Shown here: in pieces, positions 62,364 to 64,000 of the stretch
Position numbering within the stretch: position 1 is the first letter of the stretch
Layout: each line of letters begins with the position of its first letter
Origin: Pelagilacustribacter sp045567335
GTDB taxonomy: Bacteria; Pseudomonadota; Alphaproteobacteria; Pelagibacterales; Pelagibacteraceae
Direction: 5' to 3'
Assembly: GCA_045567335.1 (NCBI GenBank)
Contig: JBJLCZ010000006.1
Coordinates: 1-64,000, forward strand
Length of the DNA stretch: 64,000 bases
Program-made: the position numbers and the translations under genes
The notes under the pieces: model-generated
The model's input: the letters and a program-made list of their open reading frames with translations, nothing else
Database searches by the model: none
Told to the model about the DNA's origin: nothing

Positions 62364-63314
62364 ATGTTAAAATTAAAAGCACATCTTTTGACCCAGGGAA
62401 TGCATGGAATGATAAGTCAAGCAGAAGGCTTATCCAATGCATTAAATCTTAATTTTAAACATCATACTGTTAAATTAAAACCATTATGGAATTTAATACC
62501 CCCTAAGTTCTCTCCTATTTCCGAAAACTTATTAACAGAAAAATTTATATGTGATTCCAGGGTAATTATATCTTGTGGAAGAAAAAGTGTAATACACTCA
62601 ATTGCGCTTAAAAAAAGATTTAAAAATAAAATTTTTAATATTCACATACAAGATCCTAAAACTTCTTTAAATCATTTTGACCTAATTATTTGTCCTGAGC
62701 ACGATAAATTAGATGGAGAAAATGTAATTAAAACTAAAGGCGCAATTCACTATTTAACAAAAAAAGAAATTGAAAAACAATCTAAATATATAAAAATTGA
62801 TAAAGAAAATAAAAAAATTATTTCCTTTATTTTAGGGGGGCCTAATAAATATTATGATTTTTCAAATGATCAAGTAAACATTATTTTTAACAAAGTAAAA
62901 AATTTATTTACACCAGATAAATATAAAATAGTTGTAATTCCTTCTTATAGAACTCCAGAAGATATAATAAAAAAAGCTTTTAATACCTTTAGTCATAATC
63001 ATATAGTATTTAAAGAGGTTAATAAAAATGCATATTTGTCCTCTCTCAGCATGTCTGATTTTATAGTAATTACATGTGACTCGACCTCGATGATTTCAGA
63101 GGCCGCAGTGACCGGTAAGCCTATTTATGTAGCAAATATGATCCCAACAAAAAATAATAAGAGATTTAAATTTTTCTATGAGCAGTTTAAAAAACTCGGA
63201 ATAATTAAAGATCTTGAAGATAGTATTGACATATGGAGTTACAATCAGTTAGATGAAGTAAATAGAATAGCGCCAATAATTAAAGATAAAATGAAGTCAA
63301 ATGGAATTATTTAA
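62364..63314 (+). CDS. ELM1-family (DUF1022) protein
   Basis: 316 residues of the ELM1 family, named after a plant mitochondrial fission factor and common in alphaproteobacteria, where its function is unknown. Landmarks are LLTQGMHGMISQAEGLSNAL at the start, IHIQDPKTSLNHFDLIICPEHD in the middle read in parts, FILGGPNKYYDFS, and the late CDSTSMISEAAVTGKPIYV, which resembles the donor-site region of GT-B glycosyltransferases. It overlaps the downstream oxygenase gene by 14 nt. Confidence 0.85.
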   Translation: MLKLKAHLLTQGMHGMISQAEGLSNALNLNFKHHTVKLKPLWNLIPPKFSPISENLLTEKFICDSRVIISCGRKSVIHSIALKKRFKNKIFNIHIQDPKTSLNHFDLIICPEHDKLDGENVIKTKGAIHYLTKKEIEKQSKYIKIDKENKKIISFILGGPNKYYDFSNDQVNIIFNKVKNLFTPDKYKIVVIPSYRTPEDIIKKAFNTFSHNHIVFKEVNKNAYLSSLSMSDFIVITCDSTSMISEAAVTGKPIYVANMIPTKNNKRFKFFYEQFKKLGIIKDLEDSIDIWSYNQLDEVNRIAPIIKDKMKSNGII

Positions 63315-63963
63315 ATCACTTAAAGATAAAACAAAATCATACGAATCTCCATTTAAGCATTTTGAACTAAATGAGCCATTAACTCATGAAGCAATTGAAG
63401 AAATATGTAAGGCTGAAGTACTTGATCCAAAAAAAGAAAATTTAAATTACGATGGAACGAGAGCGTTAGATGGCGGTGAAGGAGCTTTTCGTTCAGGCAT
63501 AAAAGATGGTGGAAAAGCCAAAAAAATTAGATGTTATGTTACTAGAGAAAATTCAAATCAATTTCCTCATTTAACAAAATTCATAGAAGAGCTTAGGTCT
63601 GAAAAAGTTCATAAAGAAATAGGTTCTTTAATTGGTAGAGATCTAAGTAATTCATTTGTAAGACTAGAAGTTATTTGTGATAGAGAGGGTTTTTGGCTTA
63701 AGCCACATTGTGACATCAAAGAAAAATTAATGTCATCAATAGTTTTTGTTAATCCTTATGAAGAATCTGAGAATTTAGGCACTGATTTTTATGATAAAAA
63801 ATTAAATAAAGTTAAAACTGTTCCATATAAAAATAATTATGGATATTTTTTTACTAGTGGTCCAAATACTTGGCACGGTATGGAGAAAAAAGAGATAAAA
63901 AAAGAAAGAAGATGTATACAGATAAATTACGTTACATTCCCTACTGATTGGCCTGTTAAATAA
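63301..63963 (+). CDS. 2-oxoglutarate/Fe(II)-dependent oxygenase-like protein
   Basis: 220 residues. The double-stranded beta-helix is marked by the iron triad H136-x-D138 in LKPHCDIKEK and H192 in NTWHGMEKK, with a 2OG-binding arginine in the following KKERRCIQINY. ALDGGEGAFR in the first third is a conserved lead-in of related bacterial proteins. The substrate is unknown; phytanoyl-CoA-, prolyl- or sugar-type hydroxylation are all possible. It is coupled to the ELM1 gene by a 14-nt overlap. The last 37 nt of the window after its stop hold no recognisable gene. Confidence 0.75.
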   Translation: MELFKSLKDKTKSYESPFKHFELNEPLTHEAIEEICKAEVLDPKKENLNYDGTRALDGGEGAFRSGIKDGGKAKKIRCYVTRENSNQFPHLTKFIEELRSEKVHKEIGSLIGRDLSNSFVRLEVICDREGFWLKPHCDIKEKLMSSIVFVNPYEESENLGTDFYDKKLNKVKTVPYKNNYGYFFTSGPNTWHGMEKKEIKKERRCIQINYVTFPTDWPVK

Positions 63964-64000
63964 ACTAAAATATTTTAAATATCCTGAAGAGAGGTCACTT

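Noticed and set aside
1..64000. CRISPR array, prophage, transposon, toxin-antitoxin, restriction or secretion system
   Set aside because: No regularly spaced repeats, integrase, transposase, phage structural genes or toxin-antitoxin pairs were seen; the only DNA methylase is the orphan CcrM.

Overview
The window is a 64 kb piece of a very AT-rich, densely packed alphaproteobacterial chromosome, most likely from the SAR11 clade (Pelagibacterales). The reasons are: an estimated GC near 30%; lysine-, asparagine- and isoleucine-rich proteins; most intergenic gaps under 30 nt with many ATGA and TAATG junctions; alphaproteobacterial gene orders (coxB-coxA-ctaB-coxF-ctaG-coxC-SURF1, petABC, atpI-B-E-G-F, rnhB-ccrM, ubiK/lgt/midA/pgeF, msbA-waaA-lpxK-lpxL); a CcrM methylase; and a crtI-crtB-crtY-blh set that makes the retinal chromophore of proteorhodopsin. 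The clade assignment is inferred from gene content. Nearly everything looks like core genome. I saw no insertion sequence, prophage, CRISPR array or rRNA.

Layout. 1-501: the end of a beta-barrel surface protein, a probable terminator and a serine tRNA-like sequence with no proper 5' acceptor strand, which may be the edge of a variable island. 520-11191: purD, then a minus-strand ubiA-msbA-waaA-lpxK-lpxL operon (quinone prenylation and lipid A/Kdo assembly and export), then a small redox operon (CDGSH protein, haloacid-dehalogenase-like hydrolase, pirin, quinone oxidoreductase, DUF1289). 11243-19347: rsmE and the plus-strand aa3 cytochrome oxidase operon, running on into thrC and a peroxiredoxin. 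19351-31902: fifteen minus-strand genes with no gap above 19 nt, in the order dciA, dsbA-like, smc, atpIBEGF, crtIBY, blh, ispH, thrB, rnhA. 31897-42172: DNA repair and maintenance (mutY, ccrM, rnhB, a uracil-DNA glycosylase), a TPR protein, ispE, tRNA-Gln, cca, greA, hemF and trmL. 42236-44794: the cytochrome bc1 operon. 44771-50793: translation and envelope genes (ychF, pth, rplY, prs, pgeF, midA-like, lgt). 50848-54437: ubiK, an EnvZ/OmpR/MarR regulatory cassette and ilvE. 54434-60168: uvrB, a pteridine-reductase-like SDR, folB, uvrC and pgsA. 60211-63963: an aspartate aminotransferase, trxB, an ELM1-family protein and a 2-oxoglutarate oxygenase.

How the genes work together. The main theme is aerobic and light-assisted energy conservation: ubiquinone synthesis (ubiA, ubiK, possibly the FAD monooxygenase), bc1 complex, cytochrome oxidase with its heme A and copper assembly factors, the membrane sector of ATP synthase, and the retinal pathway of a light-driven proton pump. 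IspE and IspH supply isoprenoid precursors to both the quinone and carotenoid branches. The rhodopsin gene, crtE and the F1 genes are not in the window.

Points for a second look: the continuous Fo-retinal-ispH gene run, an SMC protein with no visible hinge domain, two GANTC sites just upstream of ccrM, the ATGCAT shared start of dciA and mutY, the 7-nt gap between tRNA-Gln and cca, a 36-residue coxF-like gene, and the tRNA-Ser remnant. I did not find a clearly new multi-gene system.
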